Part shown: one piece after another, positions 13,058 through 21,228 of the stretch
Layout of the letters: each line of letters starts with the position of its first letter
Position numbering within the stretch: position 1 is the stretch's first letter
Source: a virus
Direction: 5' to 3' (one strand)
Length of the DNA stretch: 22,123 bases
IMG/VR virus record: IMGVR_UViG_3300035703_000430
Span: 1-22,123 of that record
Made by a program: the position numbers and the translations under genes
The notes under the pieces: generated by a model
Told to the model about the DNA's origin: nothing
What the model saw: only the letters and a program-made list of their open reading frames with translations
The model's database searches: none

Positions 13058-13272
13058 ATCAGGCCAATGCCTTTCAAGCATGTCGCCACATCCAGCAGCT
13101 GGAGAGTTGGCACCACAATCGTGATGGTGAAACTGTCGGCTGAGGTGCTGCAGTGAACGTCGCGCTCCTCCAGCAGGGTCAGTTCGATCTCGTCGAGAAC
13201 GGTGGCAATGCGGGTGCGGTCAAAATGGTCGGGCAGGTTCCGGATGGTGAGCCGAATGCTGGTGGTTTCCAT
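13054..13272 (-). CDS. Small hypothetical protein, minus strand
   Basis: A 72-residue protein that I do not recognise, with alternating strands and helices (METTSIRLTIRNLPDHFDRTRIATVLDEIELTLLEERDVHCSTSADSFTITIVV...). This resembles a small ferredoxin-like alpha/beta fold. GGAG 8 nt before its ATG supports the start. It follows the 13278-13490 gene on the same strand with a 5-nt gap, so the pair form an operon. It is convergent with the DUF7220-type gene. Function unknown. Confidence 0.6.
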   Translation of the reverse strand: METTSIRLTIRNLPDHFDRTRIATVLDEIELTLLEERDVHCSTSADSFTITIVVPTLQLLDVATCLKGIGLI

Positions 13273-13277
13273 GTGGG

Positions 13278-13490
13278 TTACTCCGCGTGTTCGCCTTCGG
13301 TGAAGGCGCTGTCGGTGATGCGCTTCAGAAGCTCGGCGTAATAATCAAGGTTGCCGACATGCCCCCAATGGACCTCGTCGGGATAGGTGTTGAAGTGCGC
13401 GTCGCTCAGCGCTTGAAGCCGAGCAAGCATCGCGTCGATCGCAGCTTTCTTTGCGATGAAGGCGTCTTGGGCAGTGGGGCGTTGGCTCAT
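13278..13490 (-). CDS. Small hypothetical protein, minus strand
   Basis: A 70-residue protein, mostly helical (AQDAFIAKKAAIDAMLARLQALSDAHF), with the C-terminal motif PDEVHWGHVGNLDYYAELLKRITDSAF. I recall similar small proteins in rhodobacterial prophages but no function. AGGA lies about 9 nt before the ATG. It is the first gene of a two-gene minus-strand operon inserted between the methylase and packaging modules. It is read away from the terminase operon, which fits a separately regulated, possibly lysogeny-expressed pair. Confidence 0.65.
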   Translation of the reverse strand: MSQRPTAQDAFIAKKAAIDAMLARLQALSDAHFNTYPDEVHWGHVGNLDYYAELLKRITDSAFTEGEHAE

Positions 13491-13605
13491 CTCAATGCGT
13501 CCTGAATTGCGTTTTCTGCTGTCTTGAGCTTCGCTCTAGTGGGCCCGCACATCCAGTGAATTAGACGCGATTCCATATAGTTAATCGAAGGTTCGGGAGC
13601 CGCGC
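13491..13605. promoter_or_regulatory. Divergent promoter region ahead of the late operon
   Basis: This 115-bp gap separates the minus-strand pair from the terminase genes and must start both transcripts. TATAGT (13576-13581) is a fair plus-strand -10 box 25 nt before the terminase ATG, but no good -35 box lies 16-18 bp upstream. Late phage promoters often rely on an activator or antitermination, so a poor -35 is not surprising. No clear lambda-like cos site or terminase-binding repeat is evident. Confidence 0.35.
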
Positions 13606-14202
13606 ATGTCGACAGCCACACAGCCCATCGGCGTGATCGCGCGGCTTCTGGATCTCTCGGAGCGGCGCATACAGCAGCTGAGCCGCGAGGGTGTGATCCC
13701 GAAGGCGGAGCGCGGCCAGTATGACTTGATCGGGTCTGTACGCGGCTATGTCCGGTACTTGCGTGATCAGGCGCTAAGGGCGCAGGCCGGTGCGCCTGAT
13801 TATGCGGCCGAACGTGCCCGCTTCATTCGGGCGCGGGCGGATCTTGCCGAGATGGAGGCAGAGGAAAAGCGCCGCTCGCTGATTGCAGCGGATGAGATTG
13901 AGGCGGCTTGGATTGCCGTGCTCGCGCTTTTGAGAACCCGCCTCTTGGCGCTGCCGGATCGGCTGGCCCCTCAGGCCTTTGACCAACCCACCGTCGGAGA
14001 TACCCGGAACCTGATCCGCGCCGCCATCCGCGAGGTGCTCGATGATCTCGCGCAGCCAGACATTGAACTTGAAGCCGACATTGACCTTGCAGGGGTCACC
14101 GATCCTGAAGCGGACGGTGGCGAAGGCGCTGGCGGTTCTGAAGCCACCGCCAGACCTGACCATAAGCGATTGGGCCGATCAGAACCGACGGCTGAGCTCT
14201 GA
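13606..14202 (+). CDS. Terminase small subunit, Nu1-like
   Basis: A 198-residue protein (lambda Nu1 has 181). The N-terminal winged HTH, GVIARLLDLSERRIQQLSREGVIPKAERGQYDLIGSVRGYVRYLRD (about 9-54), is the Nu1-type DNA-recognition domain. A long charged helix follows (about 66-100, AERARFIRARADLAEMEAEEKRRSLI). A helical C-terminal part and an acidic, Gly-rich tail (about 155-185) come next, the tail probably contacting the large subunit. It would recognise the packaging site and load the large terminase. Its last 161 bases overlap the reading frame of the large subunit, so the tail may be partly a by-product of that overlap. Confidence 0.88.
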   Translation: MSTATQPIGVIARLLDLSERRIQQLSREGVIPKAERGQYDLIGSVRGYVRYLRDQALRAQAGAPDYAAERARFIRARADLAEMEAEEKRRSLIAADEIEAAWIAVLALLRTRLLALPDRLAPQAFDQPTVGDTRNLIRAAIREVLDDLAQPDIELEADIDLAGVTDPEADGGEGAGGSEATARPDHKRLGRSEPTAEL

Positions 14203-16057
14203 GGCCAGCGCCGAGCCGGGCCAATGGCGCACGAGCCGCGCGGAATACCAGCGCGGGATTATGGACGCGATCTCGGATCCGGCGGCGGAAACCGTCGTGA
14301 TCATGTCGAGCAGTCAGATCGGCAAGTCGGAGTCGATCTTGAACATGGTCGGCTACCACATCGACCACGATCCGGCGCCGATCATGGTGGTGATGCCCAC
14401 CGAGCGGGACGCAGAAACCTGGTCGAAGGATCGCTTCTCGCCGATGGCACGCGATACGCCCTGCCTACAAGGCAAGATCGCCGATCCGCGCTCGCGGGAC
14501 GGCAACAACAAGATTTTGCACAAGCGGTTCCCGGGTGGGCATCTGACCATCGTCGGCGCCAATGCGCCGTCGGGGCTGGCGAGCCGCCCGATCCGACTGC
14601 TCTTGTGCGACGAGGTCGACCGCTATCCGTTCAGCGCGGGGGCAGAAGGCGACCCGGTTAATCTCGCGAAAAAGCGGACCGTGACATTCTGGAACCGCAA
14701 GATCGTGCTGGTCTCGACGCCGACCAACAAGGGTGCGAGCCGGATCGAGGCGGCATTCGAGGAAAGCGATCAGCGCAGGTTCTGGGTGCCGTGCCCTCAA
14801 TGCGGCCATGAACAACTCCTGACCTGGGAACAGGTCAAATGGGACAAGGATGAGAGTGGCGGCCACAGGCCTGAAACTGCACGCTACCACTGCGCTGACT
14901 GCGACGCGCCCTGGAAAGATGACGCCCGCTGGGCGGCCATCTCCAAGGGCCGCTGGATCGCTGATGCGCCGTTCAACGGGACGGCGGGCTTCCATCTGAA
15001 CGAGATCTATTCGCCCTGGGTGCGGCTCGAGGCCATGGCCAAGGCGTTTCTATCAGCGCGCGCCGGTGGGGACGAGACGATGAAGACCTTCATCAACACG
15101 TCGCTTGGCGAGACCTGGATGGAAAGCGGCGAGGCGCCGGATTGGCAGCGGTTGCAGGGGCTCAAGGAAGATTGGCGTGCGGGCACGGTGCCGGTGGGCG
15201 GATTGTTCCTGACCGCTGGGGCCGACGTGCAGAAGGACCGGATCGAGGTTGACGTTTGGGCTTGGGGCAAGGGCCTGCAAAGCTGGCTGATCGACCACAT
15301 CGTCATCGACGGCGGCCCGGGCGATCCCGCCTGCTGGCAGAAACTGACTGACCTACTTGGCAGGACTTGGGTTCACGCCAGCAGCACGCCGATGACCATC
15401 GCGCGGCTGGCGATCGACACGGGCTATGAAACGGCAGCCGTTTACGCGTGGGCGCGTCAGGTGGGCTTTGGACAGGTAGCACCTGTTAAGGGCGTGGAAG
15501 GGTTCAATCGGGCAAGCCCTGTGACGGGGCCAACATTTGTCGATGCGACGATCGCGGGCAAACGTCTTCGCCGCGGTGCAAGGCTTTGGACCATCGCCAC
15601 TTCGACGTTCAAGGCCGAGACCTATCGCTTCCTGCGGCTGGATCCGCCGGATGAGGCGGGACCGTCGCCCCAGTGGGGCGGCGTAAGCCCGCCGAAACCT
15701 AGCCCGGTGGGTGGGGAGAGGTTTTCTCCCGGCTTTCTCCATCTGCCGGGCTGGGTCGACGCTGAATGGCTGAAACAGCTCACGGCCGAGCAGCTGGTCA
15801 CGGTCAAGAACAAGCGCGGCTTTGCCAAGCTCGAATGGCAAAAGCTGCGGGAACGCAACGAGGCACTCGACTGCCGTGTTTATGCCCGCGCTGCCGCCTG
15901 GATCCTCGGCGCAGACCGCTGGTCGGACGCTCGGTGGGAAGAGTTGGCCGCACAGTTTGCTGTCTCTGAAGCCAAGGGCGCCCACTCTGCCGGGGGCACG
16001 CAACCTGTACGCAAGGCACAGGTGCGCCGCGTTGCGCGGTCAACATACATGGGATGA
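14042..16057 (+). CDS. Terminase large subunit, lambda GpA family
   Basis: A 671-residue packaging motor and nuclease (lambda gpA 641). The conserved start of the family appears at PPPDLTISDWADQNRRLSSEASAEPGQWRTSRAEYQRGIMDA (36-76). A Walker A-like SSSQIGKS is at 89-96, and Walker B LLLCDEVDR at 187-194. A zinc-type CPQCGH ... CADCDAPW pair comes next, then the nuclease half with GADVQKDRIEVDVWAWG. Near residues 538-565 an extra stretch (SPQWGGVSPPKPSPVGGERF) interrupts the expected PGFLHLPGWVDAEW region and is coded by palindromic DNA. The ATG at 14042 lies 161 bases inside the small-subunit gene; a GTG at 14117 is an alternative closer to the conserved start. The stop overlaps the gpW-like start (ATGA). 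Confidence 0.93.
   Translation: MISRSQTLNLKPTLTLQGSPILKRTVAKALAVLKPPPDLTISDWADQNRRLSSEASAEPGQWRTSRAEYQRGIMDAISDPAAETVVIMSSSQIGKSESILNMVGYHIDHDPAPIMVVMPTERDAETWSKDRFSPMARDTPCLQGKIADPRSRDGNNKILHKRFPGGHLTIVGANAPSGLASRPIRLLLCDEVDRYPFSAGAEGDPVNLAKKRTVTFWNRKIVLVSTPTNKGASRIEAAFEESDQRRFWVPCPQCGHEQLLTWEQVKWDKDESGGHRPETARYHCADCDAPWKDDARWAAISKGRWIADAPFNGTAGFHLNEIYSPWVRLEAMAKAFLSARAGGDETMKTFINTSLGETWMESGEAPDWQRLQGLKEDWRAGTVPVGGLFLTAGADVQKDRIEVDVWAWGKGLQSWLIDHIVIDGGPGDPACWQKLTDLLGRTWVHASSTPMTIARLAIDTGYETAAVYAWARQVGFGQVAPVKGVEGFNRASPVTGPTFVDATIAGKRLRRGARLWTIATSTFKAETYRFLRLDPPDEAGPSPQWGGVSPPKPSPVGGERFSPGFLHLPGWVDAEWLKQLTAEQLVTVKNKRGFAKLEWQKLRERNEALDCRVYARAAAWILGADRWSDARWEELAAQFAVSEAKGAHSAGGTQPVRKAQVRRVARSTYMG
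15644..15730. repeat. Hairpin-rich insertion inside the large terminase gene
   Basis: Three inverted repeats lie in close succession within the coding frame. CCGCC/GGCGG is at 15644-15648 and 15655-15659. CGCCCC/GGGGCG is at 15666-15671 and 15675-15680, extendable to 8 bp with a G-T pair. GGGAG/CTCCC is at 15714-15718 and 15726-15730. The encoded peptide is Pro/Gly/Ser-rich and out of character with the rest of GpA. The frame is kept. The GGGGAGAGG/CTCCC end resembles dispersed palindromic elements of proteobacteria. Confidence 0.6.
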
Positions 16058-16281
16058 GTTTGGGCATGGCGGATCTAACGACACTGAAACTCCGCCGAGA
16101 GACCCTGACTTCGCAGCGCGCCTCGGGCGTCGCCCGCGTCAGCTATGACGGTAAGACGGTCGACTACCGGTCTTTGGCCGAGATCGACCGGGCCATTGAG
16201 GTTTTGGACCGTGAGATTGTGATGTGCGAAGGGCGGCGGATCGTGCGGCAGGTCCGCGTGACGACTGCCAAGGGGCTCTGA
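16054..16281 (+). CDS. gpW-like head-tail joining protein
   Basis: A 75-residue protein in the position and size range of lambda gpW (68 residues), between the large terminase and the portal. DLTTLKLRRETLTSQRASGVARVSYDGKTVDYRSLAEIDRAIEVLDREI has the gpW-like order of a helix, a short hairpin (ARVSYDGKTVDY) and a second helix. gpW joins filled heads to tails by plugging the portal. The ATG overlaps the terminase stop (ATGA); a second ATG at 16066 is possible. It is assigned mainly from fold pattern and gene order. Confidence 0.82.
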   Translation: MSLGMADLTTLKLRRETLTSQRASGVARVSYDGKTVDYRSLAEIDRAIEVLDREIVMCEGRRIVRQVRVTTAKGL

Positions 16282-16286
16282 CACAA

Positions 16287-17795
16287 ATGGGGATGTTTGA
16301 CCTCTTTCGCCGCCGCAAGCCGGGCGGTCCTGAAGCCATGCGCGCGCGGCTTGAAGGCGCGATGGCGAAGCGGCGCTTGCGGGGCTGGAACCCACCTCTC
16401 GAGAACATCAACGCGCTCGTGGCTTCGGGTGGACCCAGACTGCTGGCGCGCTCGCGCGAACTGGTGGTGACCAACGGCTATGCGGCGAACGCCTGCGAGG
16501 CCTTTGCGGCTAACCTTATCGGCGACGGTATCAAGCCGTCATCGCTCATCACGGATGCCGCACTGCGGGACCAGGTCCAGAAACTCTGGCTCGCCTGGAC
16601 GGATGAGGCGGACGCCGATGGTCTGACCGATTTCTACGGGCTGCAAGCCATGGTCGCACGCGAGATGTTCGTGGCGGGCGAATGCTTTGTGCGCCTTCGG
16701 CCCAGACGGGCGGAGGACGGGCTCCTGGTCCCGCTCCAATTGCAGCTTCTCCAATCCGAGATGCTGCCGTTTGAAAAGACGGAGACGGACCAAAACGGGA
16801 ACCTCATCCGCTGCGGGATCGAGTTCGACCTGATCGGGCGGCGGGTGGCTTATCACTTCCGTCGGCGCCATCCAGGTGACAGCACGGACCAGCGCATGGC
16901 TTTGCCAGACACTGTCCGCGTGCCGGCCGAGGAAGTCTTGCACATCTACCGACCCATTGATGCGGGTCAGATCCGGGGTCTGCCGCATGTGGCACCGGCC
17001 ATGGTACGGCTGTTCTTACTCGATCAATACGATGACGCCGAACTCGACCGCAAAAAGACCGCCGCGATGTTCGCGGGCTTCATCACGAAGACCGCACCCG
17101 AGGACCCGATGATGGGGGAGGGGGCGGCTGATCTTGATGGGGCAGCCATTGCGAGCCTCGAGCCCGGAACCATGCAGGTACTGCTGCCGGGTGAGGATGT
17201 GAAGTTCTCAAGCCCCGCTGATGTTGGTGGTGGCTATGAGGCGTTCCAGTACAGAACACTCTTAGCGGTCTCGGCCTCGCTGGGTCTGCCCTATCATCTC
17301 GTCACGGGCGATGTCCGGCAGGCGAACTACTCGTCCTTGCGTGCCGAACTCGTCGAGTTCCGGCGGCGGATTGGCCAATTGCAGCACGGTATCATGGCGC
17401 ATCAGCTGTGCCGTCCCATTTGGCGGCGCTGGCTGGAGACGGCGGTGCTGTCGGGCGCGCTCAATACAGACCCCGCTGACGCGCGCGCGGTGCAATGGAT
17501 CCCGCCAAGGTGGGACTGGGTTGATCCATTGAAAGACATCCAAGCGCAGGTTCTTGCGATGGGAGCGGGCATTACCTCGCGGCGCAAGGTGGTCGAGGCC
17601 ACAGGCTATGACATCGAAGAGGTCGACCGCGAAAACGCCGCCGACGCCGCACGGGTCAGAGAGATGGGGCTCAGTTACAAAACGAGCCCCGGTGAGACGC
17701 AGGGGTCAAGGGCCACGCCAGTCCAAGAACTCAATCCAAATCCTAACCCCGGACCGTCCGGGGATAGGACCGATCCAGATACTCTCGAGGAGTAA
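16287..17795 (+). CDS. Portal protein, lambda gpB family
   Basis: A 502-residue portal (lambda gpB 533). Family hallmarks are an N-terminal basic stretch (MGMFDLFRRRKPGG), WNPP near 39-42, LLARSRELVVTNGYAANACEAFAANLIGDGIKP, VAGECFVRLRPRR, EEVLHIYRPIDAGQIRGLPHVAPAM, and GLPYHLVTGDVRQANYSSLRAELVEFRRRI. This dodecameric ring is the DNA entry and exit channel, the dock for terminase and gpW. The C-terminal 40 or so residues are Pro/Asn-rich and probably disordered. ATG 16287 lies 6 nt after the gpW stop. Upstream GTG starts would add an implausible Arg-rich leader overlapping gpW, so they are rejected. Confidence 0.93.
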   Translation: MGMFDLFRRRKPGGPEAMRARLEGAMAKRRLRGWNPPLENINALVASGGPRLLARSRELVVTNGYAANACEAFAANLIGDGIKPSSLITDAALRDQVQKLWLAWTDEADADGLTDFYGLQAMVAREMFVAGECFVRLRPRRAEDGLLVPLQLQLLQSEMLPFEKTETDQNGNLIRCGIEFDLIGRRVAYHFRRRHPGDSTDQRMALPDTVRVPAEEVLHIYRPIDAGQIRGLPHVAPAMVRLFLLDQYDDAELDRKKTAAMFAGFITKTAPEDPMMGEGAADLDGAAIASLEPGTMQVLLPGEDVKFSSPADVGGGYEAFQYRTLLAVSASLGLPYHLVTGDVRQANYSSLRAELVEFRRRIGQLQHGIMAHQLCRPIWRRWLETAVLSGALNTDPADARAVQWIPPRWDWVDPLKDIQAQVLAMGAGITSRRKVVEATGYDIEEVDRENAADAARVREMGLSYKTSPGETQGSRATPVQELNPNPNPGPSGDRTDPDTLEE

Positions 17796-17799
17796 CCCC

Positions 17800-18798
17800 A
17801 TGAAATCCTGGTACACGATCTGCGCCCGGGGCCCCGGCTTGCAAGGATCCCGCACGGAAGTGCTGATCTATGACGAAATTGGCGCTTATGGCGTCACAGC
17901 GAAGGGCTTTCTGGCGGAGTTGGGTGCACTGCCCGATGATGCGGCCATTGATTTGCGCCTAAACAGCCCCGGTGGCTCGGTCTTTGATGCGGTGGCGATC
18001 TACAATGCGCTGAGACGCCATCCGGGCGAGGTCACTGTTTGGATTGACGGCATTGCCGCCTCGGCCGCGAGCTACATCGCCATGGCGGGCGACACGATCG
18101 TCATGCCAGAAAACGCCTTCCTGATGATCCATGATCCTTCAGGACTTGTGATGGGCACTGCCGAGGATATGCGGTCCACCGCCGAGGCGCTCGATAAAGT
18201 CAAGGTCAGCTTGATACAGGGCTATGCGACCAAGTCCGGGAAGCCCGATGACGAAATCGCCGCCCTGATGGCGGCCGAGACTTGGCTTGATGCAACGGAG
18301 GCTTTGGATCTTGCCCTGATTGACCGGATCGCAGAGCCCGTGAAGCTCGCCGCCTCCTTTGATGTGGCACGCTTCCGCAATGCGCCGCCGGAATTGGTCG
18401 AGGCGGCAGGTGAACCCGATGAACCTGCAGCCCCCGAGCCCCAGCCCGAGGGTGTTGCAGACGCCAACACCCAAGCGGACCATGACCCCCCAGCTGCGGA
18501 ATTGCCAATCATGGCAGCAAGTGAGCCCACAATGGCTGATGCTACTGCCGTCCGCGCTGAGGCGATGACCCACGCACGCGCGGTCATCGATCTCTGCCGC
18601 CTTGCAGGCCAGCCGCAGATGGCGGGCCGGTTCCTAGAGCAGGACACGAGCCTTGATACGGTCCGCAGCCGCCTTCTCGCGGCCAAGGCGGACGCCACCC
18701 CCGAGATCACCTTGAGCGCCCACGCCCAGCCTGGACGCGCAGCCTCCCTCCATCCCTGGGGCGAGGTCATCGCCCGCACCTTCAAGACGAAAGGATAA
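17800..18798 (+). CDS. ClpP/S49-like prohead protease with C-terminal scaffold
   Basis: A 332-residue protease-scaffold fusion in the place of lambda gpC. The ClpP-like domain (about 1-190) has DLRLNSPGGSVFDAVAIYNAL (51-71), the nucleophile Ser88 in DGIAASAASYIAMAG, and His111 in MIHDPSG. An acidic, Ala/Pro-rich linker (about 200-255) leads to a helical region (about 262-315) expected to act as scaffold, as in lambda C/Nu3. It would guide procapsid assembly and trim head proteins. ATG 17800 is preceded by GAGGAG and lies 4 nt after the portal stop. A frame open further upstream overlaps the portal and is not used. Confidence 0.92.
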   Translation: MKSWYTICARGPGLQGSRTEVLIYDEIGAYGVTAKGFLAELGALPDDAAIDLRLNSPGGSVFDAVAIYNALRRHPGEVTVWIDGIAASAASYIAMAGDTIVMPENAFLMIHDPSGLVMGTAEDMRSTAEALDKVKVSLIQGYATKSGKPDDEIAALMAAETWLDATEALDLALIDRIAEPVKLAASFDVARFRNAPPELVEAAGEPDEPAAPEPQPEGVADANTQADHDPPAAELPIMAASEPTMADATAVRAEAMTHARAVIDLCRLAGQPQMAGRFLEQDTSLDTVRSRLLAAKADATPEITLSAHAQPGRAASLHPWGEVIARTFKTKG

Positions 18799-18804
18799 GC
18801 TTCC

Positions 18805-19176
18805 ATGACCATGCTCACTGAAGGCCAACACGCAGGTGGCTTTCTCGTCTGGGAAAGCTTCAGCGACTATACCCGAGAAACCGTGACCATTGCTTCGGGC
18901 GCAGGCAACCTCGAACCTGGTTCCGTTCTTGGCAAGATCACCACGGGTGGCAAATACACCCGCCTTGCACCTGCCGCCACCAACGGCAGTCAAAACCCTG
19001 CCGGCATCCTTTGGGCCGGTGTCGACGCGACTGCGGCTGACGCCCTCGGCGTCGTGATTTTGCGCGGCCCCGCCATCGTCAACCGCCACGAGATCGTTTG
19101 GCCCGAGGGCGCGACCCAGGCGCAGATCACCGCGGGCACCACGGCACTGGCGGTGCTCGGCATTGTCCTGCGCTGA
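18805..19176 (+). CDS. Head decoration protein, gpD-like
   Basis: A 123-residue protein (lambda gpD 110) matching the head-decoration family. It has TEGQHAGGFLVWESFSDYTRETVTIASGAGNLEPGSVLGKI at the N-terminus, and PAGILWAGVDATAADALGVVILRGPAIVNRHEIVWPEGAT in the body. Trimers of gpD-type proteins stabilise expanded capsids at three-fold sites. It lies between the protease/scaffold and the capsid genes, as in lambda. AAAGGA precedes the ATG at 18805; a second ATG two codons later is also usable. Confidence 0.9.
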   Translation: MTMLTEGQHAGGFLVWESFSDYTRETVTIASGAGNLEPGSVLGKITTGGKYTRLAPAATNGSQNPAGILWAGVDATAADALGVVILRGPAIVNRHEIVWPEGATQAQITAGTTALAVLGIVLR

Positions 19177-19223
19177 GCGCGCTGGGTCGGCCCTCAAGAC
19201 ACTCACATTAAGGAGGTTGGCAT

Positions 19224-20237
19224 ATGGCCACCATGGATATCTTTGAAGGCGATGCCTTCTCCGTCATTGAGCTCACGCGTGCTTTGGAGAATATTCCCTT
19301 CAAGCCTGCGACCTTGTCCGGCTCAGGTCTTTTTGGCGAGCGTGGGGTGCGCACGCGCACGGTCGTGATCGAAAGCCGGGATGGGACCTTGTCACTTATC
19401 CCGTTCTCCGAGCGTGGATCATCCTATGACCAGCAATCCCCAGAAAGCCGTCAGGTCCGTGCCTTTGTCTGTCGGCAGTTCAAAAAGCAGGATGTGCTGT
19501 GGGCGTCCGAGATCCAAGGCATCCGCGAGTTCGGCTCGGAAAGCGTGACGCAGCAGGCGCAGGCTGAAGTTGCGCGCCGGATGCGGCGACTGAGATCGGA
19601 TGCCGAGGCGACCTTTGAGTATCATCTGCTGAATGGCATCCAGGGGTTGGTGAAGGATCCGCGCGATGGCTCGGTGGTCATCAACTTTGCCAATGAGTTT
19701 GGCATTACGCCTGCCGCCGAAATTGATTTTGACCTCGACAACGCCACGCCTGCATCTGGTGCTTTGCGCAAGCGCTGTCAGGCCTTGATTGAGAGCGTGG
19801 AGGAAAGCCTGGGTGGGCTTGCCGTGGGGCCTGTGCAATTGCGCGCGGAGTGTGGTTCGGCCTTCTTTGCCGACCTGGTCGCCCATAAGGAGATCCGGGA
19901 GACCTATCTCAACACGGCCGCTGCCAATGAGTTGCGGGGCAGGGCGGTGGATGAGTTCACCTTTGGTGGCATCACCTTCCGCCGTTATGGGGGCAGTAGC
20001 ACGATCGGGGTGCCGACGGACAAGGCGTTCTTCTATCCGCAGGGCATTGAGGGGCTTTTTGAGATCTACTTTGCCCCGGCGGATACATTTGAGACGGTCA
20101 ATACGATTGGGTTGCCGCTTTATGCGCGCATGATCCCCGATCGCGACCGCGACGAATGGGTCCGCCTTGAGATCGAGAGCAACCCCCTGCCAATCTGCAC
20201 GCGTCCGCAGGTCCTGCGCGTGGGCCGGCGGACCTGA
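19224..20237 (+). CDS. Major capsid protein, gpE-like
   Basis: A 337-residue protein, close to lambda gpE (341). MDIFEGDAFSVIELTRALENIPFKPATLSGSGLFGERGVRTRTVVIESRDGTLSLIPFSERGS is the familiar N-terminus of the E family. VDEFTFGGITFRRYGGS and GLPLYARMIPDRDRDEWVRLEIESNPLPICTRPQVL form the characteristic C-terminus. It builds the HK97-fold shell. A strong AAGGAGG ribosome binding site 8 nt upstream suits the highest-level product of the late operon. Its stop overlaps the next start (TGATG). Confidence 0.95.
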   Translation: MATMDIFEGDAFSVIELTRALENIPFKPATLSGSGLFGERGVRTRTVVIESRDGTLSLIPFSERGSSYDQQSPESRQVRAFVCRQFKKQDVLWASEIQGIREFGSESVTQQAQAEVARRMRRLRSDAEATFEYHLLNGIQGLVKDPRDGSVVINFANEFGITPAAEIDFDLDNATPASGALRKRCQALIESVEESLGGLAVGPVQLRAECGSAFFADLVAHKEIRETYLNTAAANELRGRAVDEFTFGGITFRRYGGSSTIGVPTDKAFFYPQGIEGLFEIYFAPADTFETVNTIGLPLYARMIPDRDRDEWVRLEIESNPLPICTRPQVLRVGRRT

Positions 20238-20548
20238 TGACGGCCTTCGCGGACGCGCTGGAGGTGCTTTTTGCGGATAAGAACATCGCCGTCGAGGTCT
20301 GGTACCGCGACGGGGCAGGGGCCTTCACACGGGCGCGGGGCATCCTGCGTCGCCCCGACGAAATTACGGAGTTTGGCGCGACGCGGCTTCTCTCAGACAC
20401 CACCCGGATCGACGTCCGGGTGGCAGACATCCCCAATCCCCGACCGCAGGAGCAGATCCTGATAGGAGATGAGACATTTTTGATTGAGGGTGAGCCGCGC
20501 CGAGATCGGGAGCGGCTCATCTGGACAATGACCCTCTGCCCCGCGTGA
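20237..20548 (+). CDS. Head-tail joining protein, gpFII-like
   Basis: A 103-residue protein (lambda gpFII 117) directly after the major capsid gene. Its pattern of beta-strands (VEVWYRDGAGAFTRARGILRRP, TRIDVRVADIPNPRPQEQILIGDETFLIEGEPRRDRERLIWTMTL) fits FII-type connectors that lock the head to the tail. The assignment rests on strand pattern, length and gene order. The start overlaps the capsid stop (TGATG), and its stop overlaps the next start. Confidence 0.8.
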   Translation: MTAFADALEVLFADKNIAVEVWYRDGAGAFTRARGILRRPDEITEFGATRLLSDTTRIDVRVADIPNPRPQEQILIGDETFLIEGEPRRDRERLIWTMTLCPA

Positions 20549-21174
20549 GTGCGATGCATCTGAGCCTCAACATTGATCCTGACATTGTGGCGCTCATGCG
20601 GGAAGAGATTGCCACCGGCGAGCATGCGGTGTCGACGGCGATCCGCGAAGCCAGCACGCGCCTGAAGTCAGCTTGGCGCGGCCAGATTACGGGCGCGGGG
20701 CTTGGCACCAGATTGGCGCGCAGCATTCGGTCCGAGCAATATCCAAAGGGCAAACCCAGTCTGAACGCGGCGGCTCTGGTCTGGTCGAAGGCTCCGATGA
20801 TCATCGGCGCGCATGACACTGGCCCTCTCATCCAATCGAAAAGCGGTCTATGGCTCGCGATCCCAACGCCCGCGGCCGGTAAGTCCGCGCGTGGCGGTAG
20901 GATCACGCCCGGCGAATGGGAGCGCCGTACCGGCTTGAGGTTGCGGTTTATCTATCGACGCCAGGGGCCGAGCCTCTTGGTGGCTGAGGGGCGGCTCAAC
21001 ACCAAAGGCCGGGCTGTGGCGTCGCGCTCCAAGACCGGTCGGGGCCTCCTGACCGCACCAATCTTTTTGCTCGTGCCGCAGGTAAAGCTGGCCAAGCGGT
21101 TGGATTTGGCGAGGGCCGCCGAGGCGGAGTTGGGACGTGTGCCGGGAGCGATTGTGGCAAGCTGGGTGGCGTGA
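20545..21174 (+). CDS. DUF6441-type minor tail protein, gpZ-like
   Basis: A 209-residue protein (lambda gpZ 192) in the Z position, resembling DUF6441. It has a long N-terminal helix (IATGEHAVSTAIREASTRLKSAWRGQITGAGLGTRLARSIRSEQYP), strands such as APMIIGAHDTGPLIQSKSGLWLAIPTP, and a C-terminal LLTAPIFLLVPQVKLAKRLDLARAAEAEL. The GTG at 20545 overlaps the preceding stop (GTGA); an ATG at 20554 is possible. It probably shapes the tail end that joins the head. Its function is inferred from position. Confidence 0.78.
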   Translation: MSAMHLSLNIDPDIVALMREEIATGEHAVSTAIREASTRLKSAWRGQITGAGLGTRLARSIRSEQYPKGKPSLNAAALVWSKAPMIIGAHDTGPLIQSKSGLWLAIPTPAAGKSARGGRITPGEWERRTGLRLRFIYRRQGPSLLVAEGRLNTKGRAVASRSKTGRGLLTAPIFLLVPQVKLAKRLDLARAAEAELGRVPGAIVASWVA

Positions 21175-21228
21175 AAGCCATACAGCCCGCTGCATCCATA
21201 AACGATTTGAGCGGTTTGCAAGAGAGAT

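Noticed and set aside
13491-13605. Packaging (cos) site before the small terminase gene
   Set aside because: No repeated terminase-binding sites or cohesive-end-like symmetry could be identified. The position fits, but the sequence gives no positive evidence.
17554-17799. Upstream extension of the protease/scaffold frame
   Set aside because: It overlaps the portal gene over 240 bases with Arg-rich sequence. The ATG at 17800 has a good ribosome binding site and matches the family N-terminus.
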